From Rhodanobacter sp. C03 (GTDB lineage Bacteria > Pseudomonadota > Gammaproteobacteria > Xanthomonadales > Rhodanobacteraceae), in the NCBI RefSeq assembly GCF_002001175.1, contig NZ_MUNT01000006.1:806001-870000 (forward strand): a DNA stretch of 64,000 nucleotides, given 5' to 3'. This document shows, in pieces, positions 20,482 to 29,305 of the stretch (within the stretch, counting starts at the first letter, position 1; every line of letters starts with the position of its first letter). A program made the translations under genes and the position numbers. Below the pieces are notes generated by a model, which was given only the letters and a program-made list of their open reading frames with translations, did not search any database and had not been told where the DNA came from.

Positions 20482-21177
20482 ATGAATTACTGGCCCCTGC
20501 TCGGCGTCGCGGTGATCGTGGTCGGCTTTCTGCTGCGCTTCAATCCGGTACTGGTGGTGGTTACTGCGGCGATCAGCAGCGCCCTGCTGGCCGGCCTCAC
20601 GGTACCTGCTCTGCTCGCCCTGCTCGGCAAGAGCTTCGTGTCCAGCCGCATGCTGCTGATCTTCGTGCTGACCCTGCCGGTGAACGGCCTGCTGGAACGT
20701 GCCGGATTGCGCGAGCACGCGCAACGCTGGATAGGTCGCCTGCACGGACTGACCCTGGCGCGACTGCTGATCGGCTACCTGCTGCTGCGCCAATTGCTGG
20801 CAATGGTCGGCCTCACTGGCGTAGCGGGCCCCGCGCAGACAGTGCGCCCGCTGCTCGCGCCGATGGGTGAAGCGGCGGTGGAAAATATCCTGCCCACACT
20901 GGACGATGCCGACCGCGACGAGCTGCGTGCCGTGGCTGCCGCCACCGACAACATCGGCCGCTTCTTCGGTGAGGACGTGTTTGTTGCCGTGGGCGGAGTG
21001 CTGTTGATTCAGGCCTTCTATGTACAGCACGGCATCGAGCTGACCCCGTTGTCGATCGCACTGTGGGCATTACCCACGGCGATCGCAGCCTTCATCATCC
21101 AGTCCGTGCGCGTGTGGCTGTATCAGCGCCGGCTGCAGCGCCGTGCCGCCGACGCACGCGCCGAATCGGCAGGCTGA
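20482..21177 (+). CDS. DUF969 membrane protein (probable 5-oxoproline transporter part)
   Basis: 231-residue membrane protein with several hydrophobic segments. It starts with a helix at about 4-18, and the motif VAAATDNIGRFFGEDVFVAVGGVLLIQ near 150-175 is typical of DUF969. It is paired with the next gene, DUF979, as in many genomes where they sit with pcp. The location inside the pxp operon suggests the two form a transporter for 5-oxoproline or small pyroglutamyl peptides. That role is inferred from context; it has not been shown by this sequence. Confidence 0.82.
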   Translation: MNYWPLLGVAVIVVGFLLRFNPVLVVVTAAISSALLAGLTVPALLALLGKSFVSSRMLLIFVLTLPVNGLLERAGLREHAQRWIGRLHGLTLARLLIGYLLLRQLLAMVGLTGVAGPAQTVRPLLAPMGEAAVENILPTLDDADRDELRAVAAATDNIGRFFGEDVFVAVGGVLLIQAFYVQHGIELTPLSIALWALPTAIAAFIIQSVRVWLYQRRLQRRAADARAESAG

Positions 21178-21179
21178 GC

Positions 21180-22148
21180 ATGCTGCGCATCGAATACGCC
21201 TACTGGCTGATCGCCGCCTTTCTGCTCTACACCGGCCTGCGCAATCTGGGCGAGCGGCACGGCTGGCACGCAGCATTCTGGCTGGTGCTCGGCACGCTGT
21301 TCGGCAGCGGCGATTACGTATTGGCGCAACAGGCCGCAGGTCATGTGTTGCCGGCGCAGATCGCCGGTGCCGGGGTGATCGCGCTGGCGCTGCTGGCGCC
21401 ACGGCTGCGTCGCCACGCGCATGTCGAAGGCAATAGCGCCGAGCAGCGTCTGCAGTCGGCGATCCGGCTCGGTCACAAATTGTTCGTGCCCGCCCTGCTG
21501 ATTCCGCTGGTGACCTTGCTGGTGGCGTTGTTCGGCGCGCATCTTTTCATTGCTGGGCATGCCGTATTCGCCACAGCGCAGATGACCCTGACCGGGCTGG
21601 CGCTGGCCTGCCTGGTCGCGCTGTTCGCAGCATCGCAAGTGGCGCAGGCACCGGTGCACGACGGCGTGGCCGAAGGTCGGCGTCTGCTTGACGCGATCGG
21701 CTGGGCGACACTGCTGCCGCTGTTGCTGGCGGCGCTGGGCGAGGTGTTCACGCAAAGCGGCGTGGGCGCGGCGATCGCCGCACTGGCCGGCACCTTCCTG
21801 CCGACCGGGAGTGCCTTTGCCTGCCTGCTCGCCTTCGCACTCGGCATGGTGCTGTTCACCGTGATCATGGGCAATGCGTTCACGGCGTTTCCGGTGATGA
21901 TGGCCGGCATCGGACTGCCACTACTGATCCATCAGCATGGCGCGCACCCGGCGATTCTCGGCTCGATGGGCATGCTGTGCGGCTACTGCGGCACCCTGCT
22001 GACGCCGATGGCCGCCGACTTCAACCTGGTGCCGGCGGCACTGCTGGAACTGCGCAATCCGTACGGGGTGATCCGCGCGCAGGTAGGGAGCGCCTTGTGG
22101 ATTCTTGCCATCACCTTCATGTTGATGTGGCTGCTGGTATTTCGCTGA
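21180..22148 (+). CDS. DUF979 membrane protein (probable transporter partner)
   Basis: 322-residue polytopic membrane protein with about nine or ten hydrophobic helices. The motif VLFTVIMGNAFTAFPVMMAGIGLP and the block GMLCGYCGTLLTPMAADFN are typical of DUF979. It starts 2 nt after the DUF969 stop, so the pair is translationally linked. As for DUF969, a transporter role for 5-oxoproline is inferred from the operon, which also contains pcp and pxpBCA. Confidence 0.82.
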   Translation: MLRIEYAYWLIAAFLLYTGLRNLGERHGWHAAFWLVLGTLFGSGDYVLAQQAAGHVLPAQIAGAGVIALALLAPRLRRHAHVEGNSAEQRLQSAIRLGHKLFVPALLIPLVTLLVALFGAHLFIAGHAVFATAQMTLTGLALACLVALFAASQVAQAPVHDGVAEGRRLLDAIGWATLLPLLLAALGEVFTQSGVGAAIAALAGTFLPTGSAFACLLAFALGMVLFTVIMGNAFTAFPVMMAGIGLPLLIHQHGAHPAILGSMGMLCGYCGTLLTPMAADFNLVPAALLELRNPYGVIRAQVGSALWILAITFMLMWLLVFR

Positions 22149-22164
22149 ATTCGATGAGGTACAT

Positions 22165-22821
22165 ATGAGCGCAGCCCTACCACGCATCCTGCTGACCGGT
22201 TTCGATCCGTTCGGCGGCGAAAGCATCAACCCGTCATGGGAGGCCGTGCGTGCGCTGCACGGCAAGCGCATCGGCGGCCACCGGATCGTCTCGCTGCAAT
22301 TGCCGACGGAGTTTGCCGGTTCGCTGCGCATGCTCAAGGCGGCGGTACGCGAACTGACTCCTGTGATCCTGCTTGGCGTCGGTCAGGCCGGCGGCCGCGC
22401 GCAGCTGTCGATCGAGCGGGTGGCGATCAACCTGCAGGATGCACGCATTCCCGACAACGCCAGCGCACAGCCGATCGACGAGCCCGTGATCGCCAGTGCA
22501 CCTGCTGCGTACTTCAGCACGCTGCCGATCAAGGCGATGCTGGCTGCACTGCATGCGCAGGGCCTGCCGGCCGAGATATCGAACAGCGCCGGCACCTACG
22601 TGTGCAACCACATCGCCTACGCCATGCTGCATCTGGCTGCCAGGAAACGCGGTGCGCGCGCCGGCTTCATCCATATCCCGTACCTGCCGGAGCAGACGGT
22701 GGCGCGACATGGGGCCGCCAGCATGGCGCTGGACGACGTGGTGCATGGTCTGGAGATCGCGTTGCGCACGGCAGTCACCACACCGGTTGATCGCAAGCTC
22801 GGTGCTGGCACGCTCGACTGA
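22165..22821 (+). CDS. pcp: Pyrrolidone-carboxylate peptidase (pyroglutamyl peptidase I)
   Basis: Removes N-terminal pyroglutamate from peptides, giving free 5-oxoproline. The 218-residue product has the family motif TGFDPFGGESINPSW. The catalytic triad is Glu-84 (SIERVAIN), Cys-147 (GTYVCNH) and His-170 (FIHIPYLPEQ). Last gene of the 5-oxoproline operon; its product is the substrate of PxpABC, which makes a closed peptide-to-glutamate route. Confidence 0.96.
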   Translation: MSAALPRILLTGFDPFGGESINPSWEAVRALHGKRIGGHRIVSLQLPTEFAGSLRMLKAAVRELTPVILLGVGQAGGRAQLSIERVAINLQDARIPDNASAQPIDEPVIASAPAAYFSTLPIKAMLAALHAQGLPAEISNSAGTYVCNHIAYAMLHLAARKRGARAGFIHIPYLPEQTVARHGAASMALDDVVHGLEIALRTAVTTPVDRKLGAGTLD

Positions 22822-22860
22822 GCGCCCCGATACCGATAGCGCCGGTATTTGTCACTCACG

Positions 22861-22891
22861 AAAAAGCCCGCGGATTGCTCCGCGGGCTTTC
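22861..22891. terminator. Bidirectional rho-independent terminator
   Basis: AAAGCCCGCGG and CCGCGGGCTTT form a perfect 11-bp stem around a 6-nt loop, with A runs on the left and T runs on the right. It lies between the ends of pcp (plus) and the convergent lipoprotein gene (minus), and can serve both. Confidence 0.85.
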
Positions 22892-22924
22892 GATGGAAAG
22901 TACCTGCGTCCGGTGCTGCCGCAA

Positions 22925-23401
22925 TCAGTACTGACTGCCGCCGCCGGTATGATCCTGCGGCGCCGGGGCCGCTGTCGGAGCGCGCTCGTGGTGATCCTGC
23001 AGTGCACGTGCCTTCATGTCCTGCGGGTTGATTTCGGTCAACGTGCCCTTGTCGTCGTAGTACGCGTGGAAGCCGTAATCGAGCTGCAAACGCGCCAGGT
23101 ACTGCAGGTGAATCTTGCGGATCTTCGAATCATCGCCGTTCTGCAGCAGCACGGTCTTGGGCAACTTGCCCTGATCCTTCAGGTAGGCGAAATGGCTGCC
23201 CAGATCGACCGCCGACAGCACGGCACCATCAACCACGAACTGGCCTTCCTTGTAGGCCTGGATGGTCGCGTCGAACTGCCCCTGCATCGAGGCCGTGGTG
23301 ACCCCCTTGGTGCCACCAAAATGGCAACCGGCAAGCAGCAACGTGCTGCCCAGCATGATCGCGGCGGTGGCGCGCGTCAGCCATGTGGAAAAACGAATCA
23401 T
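22925..23401 (-). CDS. Small lipoprotein
   Basis: 158-residue putative lipoprotein. The start at 23401 has an AGGAGA ribosome-binding site and gives a signal with a lipobox LLLAGC near residue 26. The mature part is charged with Asp/Tyr/Gln, ends in a Pro/Gln/His-rich tail (APAPQDHTGGGSQY), and has no recognised domain. It follows dcd on the same strand with a 97-nt gap. Function unknown; an envelope role is inferred from the signal only. Confidence 0.75.
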   Translation of the reverse strand: MIRFSTWLTRATAAIMLGSTLLLAGCHFGGTKGVTTASMQGQFDATIQAYKEGQFVVDGAVLSAVDLGSHFAYLKDQGKLPKTVLLQNGDDSKIRKIHLQYLARLQLDYGFHAYYDDKGTLTEINPQDMKARALQDHHERAPTAAPAPQDHTGGGSQY

Positions 23402-23498
23402 GCAGGTCTCCTGGAGGTCAATCGATTCAATCAGGTGGAGTGTAACGCCGGCTCGCGGCAATCGGAGCGCGGCCCGGACACATCGTTCAGGCGCGCGC

Positions 23499-24065
23499 TC
23501 AGGTACGCGGCAGGGTAACGCCCTGCTGGCCCTGGTATTTGCCGCCGCGATCCTTGTAGCTGGTCTCGCATTCTTCGTCGGATTCGAGGAACAGCATCTG
23601 CGCCACACCTTCGTTGGCGTAGATTTTTGCGGGCAGCGGCGTGGTGTTGGAGAACTCCAGCGTCACGTGGCCTTCCCATTCCGGTTCCAGCGGCGTCACG
23701 TTGACGATGATGCCGCAGCGCGCGTAGGTGCTCTTGCCGAGACAGATCGTCAACACCTTGCGCGGGATGCGGAAGTACTCGACCGTGCGTGCCAGCGCGA
23801 ACGAGTTCGGCGGGATGATGCAGACGTCCGCTTCGACATCGACGAAGCTCGACGGGTCGAACGCCTTCGGATCGACGATGGTCGAGTTGATGTTGGTGAA
23901 GATCTTGAACTCGCGTGCGCAGCGCACGTCGTAGCCGTAGCTGGAGGTGCCGTAGGAGACCAGTTTCTGGCCATCGCGGAGCTTGACCTGGCCAGCCTCG
24001 AACGGCTCGATCATGCCGTGACTCTCGGCCATGCGACGGATCCACTTGTCGGATTTGATGCTCAC
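23499..24065 (-). CDS. dcd: dCTP deaminase
   Basis: Deaminates dCTP to dUTP, the source of dUMP for thymidylate synthesis. The 188-residue protein starts at GTG 24065 ([14 protein letters not shown]), with a GGAGA site upstream. Family signatures are the SSYGYDVRC block, the [11 protein letters not shown] segment, the [12 protein letters not shown] motif and the [12 protein letters not shown] tail. The catalytic Glu and Arg lie in the PLEPEWEGH and GKSTYARCG regions. Longer ORF starts add a segment unlike the family. Confidence 0.95.
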   Translation of the reverse strand: MSIKSDKWIRRMAESHGMIEPFEAGQVKLRDGQKLVSYGTSSYGYDVRCAREFKIFTNINSTIVDPKAFDPSSFVDVEADVCIIPPNSFALARTVEYFRIPRKVLTICLGKSTYARCGIIVNVTPLEPEWEGHVTLEFSNTTPLPAKIYANEGVAQMLFLESDEECETSYKDRGGKYQGQQGVTLPRT

Positions 24066-24161
24066 GCGATCTCCAGTCTCGAATCGGGCTGCGGCAGGAC
24101 AGGAGCCCGGCCAAAGATGCGCAAAATACCACGGCACGGGTCGCGTAACCTGTTCAAGGCA

Positions 24162-24701
24162 TCACGTGGCGGACAGTTCCGTGGCAAGCGCCGCCAGAAC
24201 ACCACGCAATTCGGCGCAGCGCGCCTCGTTGCCCAGAATCGCCCCAACCTCACAGCCGGCGCCCGACAATGGCACCGTCATGCAGGCTGACTCCAGCAAT
24301 TGCGCAGACATGGTGCCGAGAATTTCGCGCAAAGCGGCCTGCGCATGAGACGAACCACGGCCAGAGGTATTCAGCAGCGCCACCAGCTTGCCTGGAAACT
24401 CCAGGCTGCCGACCAGCCAGTCGAGCAGATTCTTGAACGTACCGGGCACGCCGTGCGCGTACTCGGGACAGGCGATCAGCAACGCGTCGCTGCGACCGAT
24501 CGCGCTGCGCAACGCCTGCACCGAAGCCGGCAACGGCTCGACTTCATCGTCCGGGTTGAACAGCGGCAAGCCGCCGAGACCGCCATACAGTTCGAGTTCG
24601 AGCGCGTCCGGCGCCAGTTGTTGTGCCGCCTGCAGCACCGCCGTATTCGCCGAGATCCGGCGCAAACTGCCCGACAGGCACAACACGCGTCGTCGCATCA
24701 T
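24162..24701 (-). CDS. NADPH-dependent FMN reductase family protein
   Basis: 179-residue flavodoxin-like protein of the FMN_red family (quinone or chromate reductases, NADPH:FMN oxidoreductases). The nucleotide motif is LSGSLRRISANT near residues 9-20; CPEYAHGVPGTFKNLLDW is the second family motif. The start is by ATGA overlap with the mrp stop (24701), so it is coupled to mrp. The physiological acceptor is not clear. Confidence 0.88.
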   Translation of the reverse strand: MMRRRVLCLSGSLRRISANTAVLQAAQQLAPDALELELYGGLGGLPLFNPDDEVEPLPASVQALRSAIGRSDALLIACPEYAHGVPGTFKNLLDWLVGSLEFPGKLVALLNTSGRGSSHAQAALREILGTMSAQLLESACMTVPLSGAGCEVGAILGNEARCAELRGVLAALATELSAT

Positions 24702-25792
24702 GCAGCGGGCGCGCCCTGCACCACGATCTTGCCCAGCCCCAGCGACTTGTTGCGTGGCTGGCGCGACAAACGGCCAGCCGCATTGCGCGCAATCTCGCGG
24801 TAACGGGCCGTCAGATCGGAATCCGGCATCGCCACCACCGTGGGTGTGCCACCGTCGGCCTGCTCGCGGATGCGGATATCCAGCGGCAGCGAACCCAGGT
24901 AAGGCACCCCATACTGCGTCGACATCCGCTCGCCACCGCCTTCGCCGAAGATGTGCTCCTCGTGGCCGCAACTGGAGCAGACATGCGTGGCCATGTTCTC
25001 CACCACGCCAAGCACCGGCACCTCGACCTTCTCAAACATCTTCAGCGCCTTGCGCGCATCCAGCAAGGCGATGTCCTGCGGCGTGGTGACGATCACCGCG
25101 CCGGCCACCGGCACCTTCTGCGACAGCGTGAGCTGGATGTCCCCGGTGCCTGGCGGCAAGTCGACGATCAGATAATCCAGTTGCTCCCAGCGCGTGTCGG
25201 TGAGCAGCTGCATCATCGCCTGCGTCACCATCGGGCCGCGCCAGATCATCGGCGTATCCGCTTCCACCAGAAAGCCGATCGACATCACCGGCATGCCATG
25301 CGCCTGCATCGGAATGATGCTCTTGCCATCCGGCGACTCCGGCTTGCCATGCACGCCCAGCATGGTCGGCTGACTGGGACCATAGATGTCGGCATCCAGC
25401 ACACCAACCTTCGCGCCCTCGGCCTGCAGCGCCAGCGCCAGGTTCGCCGACACCGTGGACTTGCCCACGCCGCCCTTGCCGGATGCCACCACGATGATGT
25501 TCTTCACGTTCGGCAGCGGCCCCAGCGTGCCCTGCACCTTGTGCACGTGGACGCGGCTGCTGATCGAGACGGCCGCCGATTCGATCGCCGGGTCGCTCTC
25601 CAGTGCCTGGCGCACCCGACCAGTCATGCTGGCGATCGCTCCGGCGGCCGGATAACCCAGCTGGATATCCACCGATACACGCGCACCGTCGACACCGACC
25701 GCGCGCACAGCCTCGGCCAGCGGCGCGCCAGTATGGGAGTCGATCAGCTCGCCGAGAATGCGGCGCACCAGGGCTTCGTTCGCCTGTGTCAT
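24698..25792 (-). CDS. apbC: Iron-sulfur cluster carrier Mrp/ApbC
   Basis: 364-residue ATPase that binds and delivers Fe-S clusters (ApbC/Nbp35/Mrp family). An N-terminal MIP18-like (DUF59) domain occupies residues 1-90. The Walker A SGKGGVGKST is at about 104-113. The DLPPGTGDIQL segment and the CSSCGH CxxC cluster-binding motif lie in the C-terminal half. Length is close to that of Salmonella ApbC. The promoter lies in the 162-nt gap divergent to a DUF2147 gene. Confidence 0.94.
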   Translation of the reverse strand: MTQANEALVRRILGELIDSHTGAPLAEAVRAVGVDGARVSVDIQLGYPAAGAIASMTGRVRQALESDPAIESAAVSISSRVHVHKVQGTLGPLPNVKNIIVVASGKGGVGKSTVSANLALALQAEGAKVGVLDADIYGPSQPTMLGVHGKPESPDGKSIIPMQAHGMPVMSIGFLVEADTPMIWRGPMVTQAMMQLLTDTRWEQLDYLIVDLPPGTGDIQLTLSQKVPVAGAVIVTTPQDIALLDARKALKMFEKVEVPVLGVVENMATHVCSSCGHEEHIFGEGGGERMSTQYGVPYLGSLPLDIRIREQADGGTPTVVAMPDSDLTARYREIARNAAGRLSRQPRNKSLGLGKIVVQGAPAA

Positions 25793-25954
25793 GGGGACTC
25801 GAATGATGAGGGGGACTGTCCATTATGCCAGCCCGCATCACGACACCGGCTGACTTGGATCAGCCCTCGCGCAACGCATGGCGCAATGCAGCTTGACGCT
25901 CCGAACCGGCCCCGGCACGCTCCAGACCATACGCTTTCGTACGGGAGGATCACC

Positions 25955-26401
25955 ATGAAGCACGCTGTTCGCCTTGCCATTGCCGCTGCTCTGCTGCTTG
26001 GAGCGGGTGCCGTTTACGCCGCCAACGACACGCCGGTCGGCACCTGGAAAACCATCGATGACGCGACCCACAAGCCGAAATCGATCGTGCAGATCACCGA
26101 GACCAACGGCGAGCTGCAGGCCAAGGTGCTGCAGGTGCTGCAGTCCGATGATGGCCCGCATCCGGTCTGCAGCAAGTGCGATGGCTCACGCAAGAACCAG
26201 CCCGTCGAAGGCATGACGATCATGTGGGGCGTCAGCAAGGACGACGACGTGTGGGATGGCGGCAAGATCCTCGACCCGAACAACGGCAAGACCTACAAGG
26301 TCAAGCTCACCGTCACGGATGATGGGCAGAAGCTCGACGTGCACGGCTACATCGGGTTCTCCCTGCTCGGCCGCAGCCAGGTGTGGGAGCGCCAGCAATA
26401 A
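25955..26401 (+). CDS. DUF2147 family exported protein
   Basis: 148-residue protein with a signal peptide at residues 1-22 (cut near AVYA). The mature part has the DUF2147 pattern: GTWKTIDD near the N-terminus, PVCSKCDGSRKNQP in the middle, and GKTYKVKLTV with GYIGFSLLGRSQVW near the end. The family is periplasmic, lipocalin-like and functionally undefined. GGGAGGAT precedes the start. A terminator follows it. Confidence 0.85.
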   Translation: MKHAVRLAIAAALLLGAGAVYAANDTPVGTWKTIDDATHKPKSIVQITETNGELQAKVLQVLQSDDGPHPVCSKCDGSRKNQPVEGMTIMWGVSKDDDVWDGGKILDPNNGKTYKVKLTVTDDGQKLDVHGYIGFSLLGRSQVWERQQ

Positions 26402-26435
26402 GCACTGCGCCGACGACTCTGTCCGTGTCGTACCG

Positions 26436-26469
26436 AACCCCATGCCGGCACATCCTGCATGGGGTTTTT
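26436..26469 (+). terminator. Rho-independent terminator after the DUF2147 gene
   Basis: AACCCCATGC (26436-26445) pairs with GCATGGGGTT (26457-26466), an exact 10-bp stem, followed by a TTTTT run. It lies 35 nt after the stop codon and just before the convergent DeoR gene. Confidence 0.85.
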
Positions 26470-26496
26470 CATGAGCCGCGATCGAGCCCGGCGGAC

Positions 26497-27288
26497 TCAT
26501 GCTGCAGCGTCGGCCCGATGCACCACCAGACAGTGCGAGCTGAAGCTTGCGCGCAGCGCACGACCAACATCGTGTTCGACCACCAGATGCTGCACTTCCT
26601 CGATACCGGCCACCCGATGCGTCGCCACGGTGCCGAGCTTGTCGCTGGTAGCAACGACGACCGTCTCGCCGCTGGCCTCGACCATCGCCCGCTTCAGCAG
26701 GACTTCCTCGCTGTCAAAACCCCATAGCCCTCCGATAGCATCAACCGCGCAGGCGCCGGGAAAGCACAGATCGGCACGTACGCGCTGAATCTCCTGCACC
26801 GCCTGTGCGCCGATGGCAGCACCAATCCGTACATCGACCCGGCCACCGATCAGCAAAATTTCGAAGCCTTCGCGCTCCAGCAGGATCTGTGCGATATCCG
26901 GTGCATTGGTCACCACGGTCAGCCCTAAATCCTGCGGCAACGCAACGGCGATCGCCGCATTGGTCGAACCGGCATCGATCAGCAGTACCTGCCCCTGCCG
27001 CACCAGGGTCACCGCCTTGCGCGCCAATGCCAGCTTGCGACCGGCATGCTCGTGGCGCCGCTGCTTGAGCGGCGCCACGGCGGCGGACAACGGCAGCGCG
27101 CCACCGTATACACGCTTGCACAAACCTTGTGCGGCCAGCTCGCGCAGATCGCGCCGGACCGAATCCTCGGACACTGCGAATTCCGTCGCCAGCTCCAGCG
27201 CCACCACGCGACCGCGCTGACGCAGTCGATCGAGTATCCATTGCTGGCGCTCCTGCGGCAGCATCTCGCCCGGATTCACCTTAGCCAT
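26497..27288 (-). CDS. DeoR/GlpR family transcriptional regulator
   Basis: 263-residue regulator. A DeoR-type winged helix-turn-helix lies near residues 10-60 (RQQWILDRL, VSEDSVRRDLRELAAQG). A C-terminal sugar-phosphate sensor domain follows, with the DAGSTNAAIA motif, the VVTNAPDIA segment and LLIGGRV. DeoR proteins bind phosphorylated sugars and usually repress an adjacent sugar operon. It is the last gene of MFS-HAD-DeoR and overlaps the HAD gene end by 8 nt, so it is probably autoregulated from the promoter upstream of the MFS gene. Effector unknown. Confidence 0.9.
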   Translation of the reverse strand: MAKVNPGEMLPQERQQWILDRLRQRGRVVALELATEFAVSEDSVRRDLRELAAQGLCKRVYGGALPLSAAVAPLKQRRHEHAGRKLALARKAVTLVRQGQVLLIDAGSTNAAIAVALPQDLGLTVVTNAPDIAQILLEREGFEILLIGGRVDVRIGAAIGAQAVQEIQRVRADLCFPGACAVDAIGGLWGFDSEEVLLKRAMVEASGETVVVATSDKLGTVATHRVAGIEEVQHLVVEHDVGRALRASFSSHCLVVHRADAAA

Positions 27289-27943
27289 GCTCACGCACCT
27301 CCGACGATGCGGCGTCGAGCAAGCCCAGCGCAACCAGTTCGGCGCGCAATGTCGCGGCATCACGAAAATGCAGCGCATGCATGCCGAGCTTCGCCGCCGC
27401 AGCCACATTGCGCGGAGCATCGTCGATAAAGACTGCGCGTTCCGCTTGAACACCGTAACGGTTCAACAGCACGTGGAAGATCGCCGGATCGGGCTTGATC
27501 ATCCGCTCCGCCCCGGATACCACGATGCCCTCGAATACCTGCAGGAACGGATAGCGCTCGAAGGCCAGCGGAAAGGTCTCCTGCGACCAGTTGGTCAAGG
27601 CGTACAGGCGCATGCCGCGCGCGCGCAGCTCATGAAGTATCGCCAGGCTGTCGTGCAGCGGGCCGCGCAGCATCTCGTCCCAGCGTGTGCGGTAGGCGGC
27701 GATCAACGCGGCGTGTTCGGGGAATTCCTCGCTACACAGCCGGATGGCCTCGTCCCACGGACGCCCGGCATCCTGCTGCTCGTTCCACGGCGAATTGCAC
27801 ACCTCGGCCAGGAACAGCTCCATCGCCTGCTCGTCATCGAACAACTGGCGATACAGATAGCGCGGATTCCAGTCGATCAGGACGCCGCCGAGATCGAAGA
27901 TCACCGTGTCCACTGCCGCATGCCCCGTTCCTCGTTCGCTCAT
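27281..27943 (-). CDS. HAD-family phosphatase (YihX/IA-v3 like)
   Basis: 220-residue HAD hydrolase. Motif I is IFDLGGVLIDWNP, where the second Asp is replaced by Gly, as in the YihX/haloacid-dehalogenase IA variant 3 group. Motif II is the TNWS block, and motif III/IV are KPDPAIF and FIDDAPRNVAAA. Phosphatase activity on a sugar phosphate is likely. A GAGGA site lies 7 nt before ATG 27943; ATG 27964 upstream is also possible. It is between the MFS transporter (26 nt gap) and the DeoR gene. Confidence 0.88.
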   Translation of the reverse strand: MSERGTGHAAVDTVIFDLGGVLIDWNPRYLYRQLFDDEQAMELFLAEVCNSPWNEQQDAGRPWDEAIRLCSEEFPEHAALIAAYRTRWDEMLRGPLHDSLAILHELRARGMRLYALTNWSQETFPLAFERYPFLQVFEGIVVSGAERMIKPDPAIFHVLLNRYGVQAERAVFIDDAPRNVAAAAKLGMHALHFRDAATLRAELVALGLLDAASSEVREHG

Positions 27944-27969
27944 TTCATCATCCTCGTTATGCATGTCAT

Positions 27970-29124
27970 TCAACGCCGCACGATCCGCGCCGAGGCTGCC
28001 ACCAGCACCAGCATGCCCGCGACCACGGCCAGCGCTACCGGCAGGTTGCTGGCATGGGCCAGGAAACCGATCAGTGCCGGGCCACTGAGCAGGCCGGCAT
28101 AGCCCAGCGTGGTCACCGTGGCGATGGAAATGGCCGGCGGATTGCCCGGCAGGCGCCCCGCTGCACTGAACATCACCGGCACGATGTTCGATGCGCCCAG
28201 GCCAATCAACACGAAGCCGAACAGCGAAACCGATGGCCACGGCGCCATTGCCGCCAGCAGGAATCCGACCGCTGCTGTACTGGCACCGACGCGCACCGTC
28301 CACACCGGACCCAGTCGACCGACAACCCGGTCGCCGGCAAGCCGGCCGGCCGCCATCGCCACCGAGAAACATGCGTAGCCGATGCCGGCGGATGCCGCGG
28401 AGAAACCGCGGAAGTCGCGCAGCAACACGGCACTCCAGTCGAGCATCGAACCCTCGGCCAGGAAACTGACGAAGCACAGCACGCCGAGCAGCAACACCAG
28501 CCCGCGCGGCAAACGGAATACTGCAGCCCGTTCGGCTGCATCGTCCACGCTTGAAAACAGGCTGCCGCGCTGGCTGAGCACGATCAGCGCCAGCAACAGC
28601 GCGATCGCCATAGCGCCGGTCCACAGTGGCAGGCCCAACGCCAGCAATGCACTCATGATCGCGGCACCAGCGAGGCCACCGATGCTGAAAAGCCCATGAA
28701 AACCCGACATCAACGCGCGACCATCACGCCGCTCCACCTCGACTGCATGCGCATTCATCGCCACATCTACCGCACCCAGCATCGCGCCGAAGTACAGCAG
28801 TGCCAACGTCAGCGTCAGCACGTTCGGCACGATCGCGAGCAGCGGAATCGCCACGCATAGCAGCAGCCCGGCCACGCTGATCACTTTGCGGTTGCCATAA
28901 CGATGGGTCAGCAAGCCGACCAGCGGCATCGACAGCATCGAGCCACCACCGAAGGCCAGCAGCACCAGGCCAAGACCCGCATCGTCCAGACCCAGCCGCG
29001 CCTTGGCATACGGCACCATCGGCGCCCAGCTGGCCATGCCGATGCCGGACACCAGAAAGATCAGGCGGGTGGCGCGGGTAGCTGCCCCGAGCCCTTCCCG
29101 CCCTGTCGATAGCGCCTCACTCAT
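27970..29124 (-). CDS. MFS transporter (YbjJ-like)
   Basis: 384-residue transporter of the major facilitator superfamily with about twelve hydrophobic segments. The N-terminal LIFLVSGIGMASWAPMVPYAK segment and the MFS loop motif near LTHRYGNRKV are visible. It resembles E. coli YbjJ and related permeases of unknown substrate. It is the first gene of an operon with a HAD phosphatase and a DeoR repressor, so a sugar or sugar derivative is the best guess. Start chosen at ATG 29124, below the promoter at 29152-29196. Confidence 0.9.
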   Translation of the reverse strand: MSEALSTGREGLGAATRATRLIFLVSGIGMASWAPMVPYAKARLGLDDAGLGLVLLAFGGGSMLSMPLVGLLTHRYGNRKVISVAGLLLCVAIPLLAIVPNVLTLTLALLYFGAMLGAVDVAMNAHAVEVERRDGRALMSGFHGLFSIGGLAGAAIMSALLALGLPLWTGAMAIALLLALIVLSQRGSLFSSVDDAAERAAVFRLPRGLVLLLGVLCFVSFLAEGSMLDWSAVLLRDFRGFSAASAGIGYACFSVAMAAGRLAGDRVVGRLGPVWTVRVGASTAAVGFLLAAMAPWPSVSLFGFVLIGLGASNIVPVMFSAAGRLPGNPPAISIATVTTLGYAGLLSGPALIGFLAHASNLPVALAVVAGMLVLVAASARIVRR

Positions 29125-29151
29125 CACATTCAATGTTCCGGTCCATGCATA

Positions 29152-29196
29152 TAAATCATGCACAAATGTACATAACCAAGTTAAATCGTGCAAATG
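29152..29196 (-). promoter_or_regulatory. Promoter with two direct-repeat operator candidates
   Basis: On the minus strand a TTGCAC -35 (29188-29193) and TACATT -10 (29165-29170) are 17 nt apart, in front of the MFS gene. On the plus strand the 11-nt word TAAATCRTGCA occurs twice, TAAATCGTGCAAATG at 29182-29196 and TAAATCATGCACAAATG at 29152-29168, 30 nt apart (about three helical turns). One copy covers the -35, the other the region just below the -10. This is a good candidate site for the DeoR repressor encoded at the end of the operon. Confidence 0.6.
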
Positions 29197-29305
29197 ACAG
29201 GTCCGCATTCCGCCCCGAATCCGCCATGACAGCCACTCCATCTCGATCCATGCTCGCTCCTCACGCTCAACTCTCACGTAACCGAGCCAAACAGGTCGAC
29301 AACCC

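Noticed and set aside
24623..25954. A 592-residue plus-strand open frame running into the DUF2147 gene.
   Set aside because: It is the antisense of mrp; the DUF2147 start with its ribosome-binding site and signal peptide is at 25955.
27944..28624. A longer minus-strand frame of 447 residues that would extend the HAD phosphatase upstream.
   Set aside because: The upstream part is a shadow of the MFS gene; the phosphatase family start lies at 27943.
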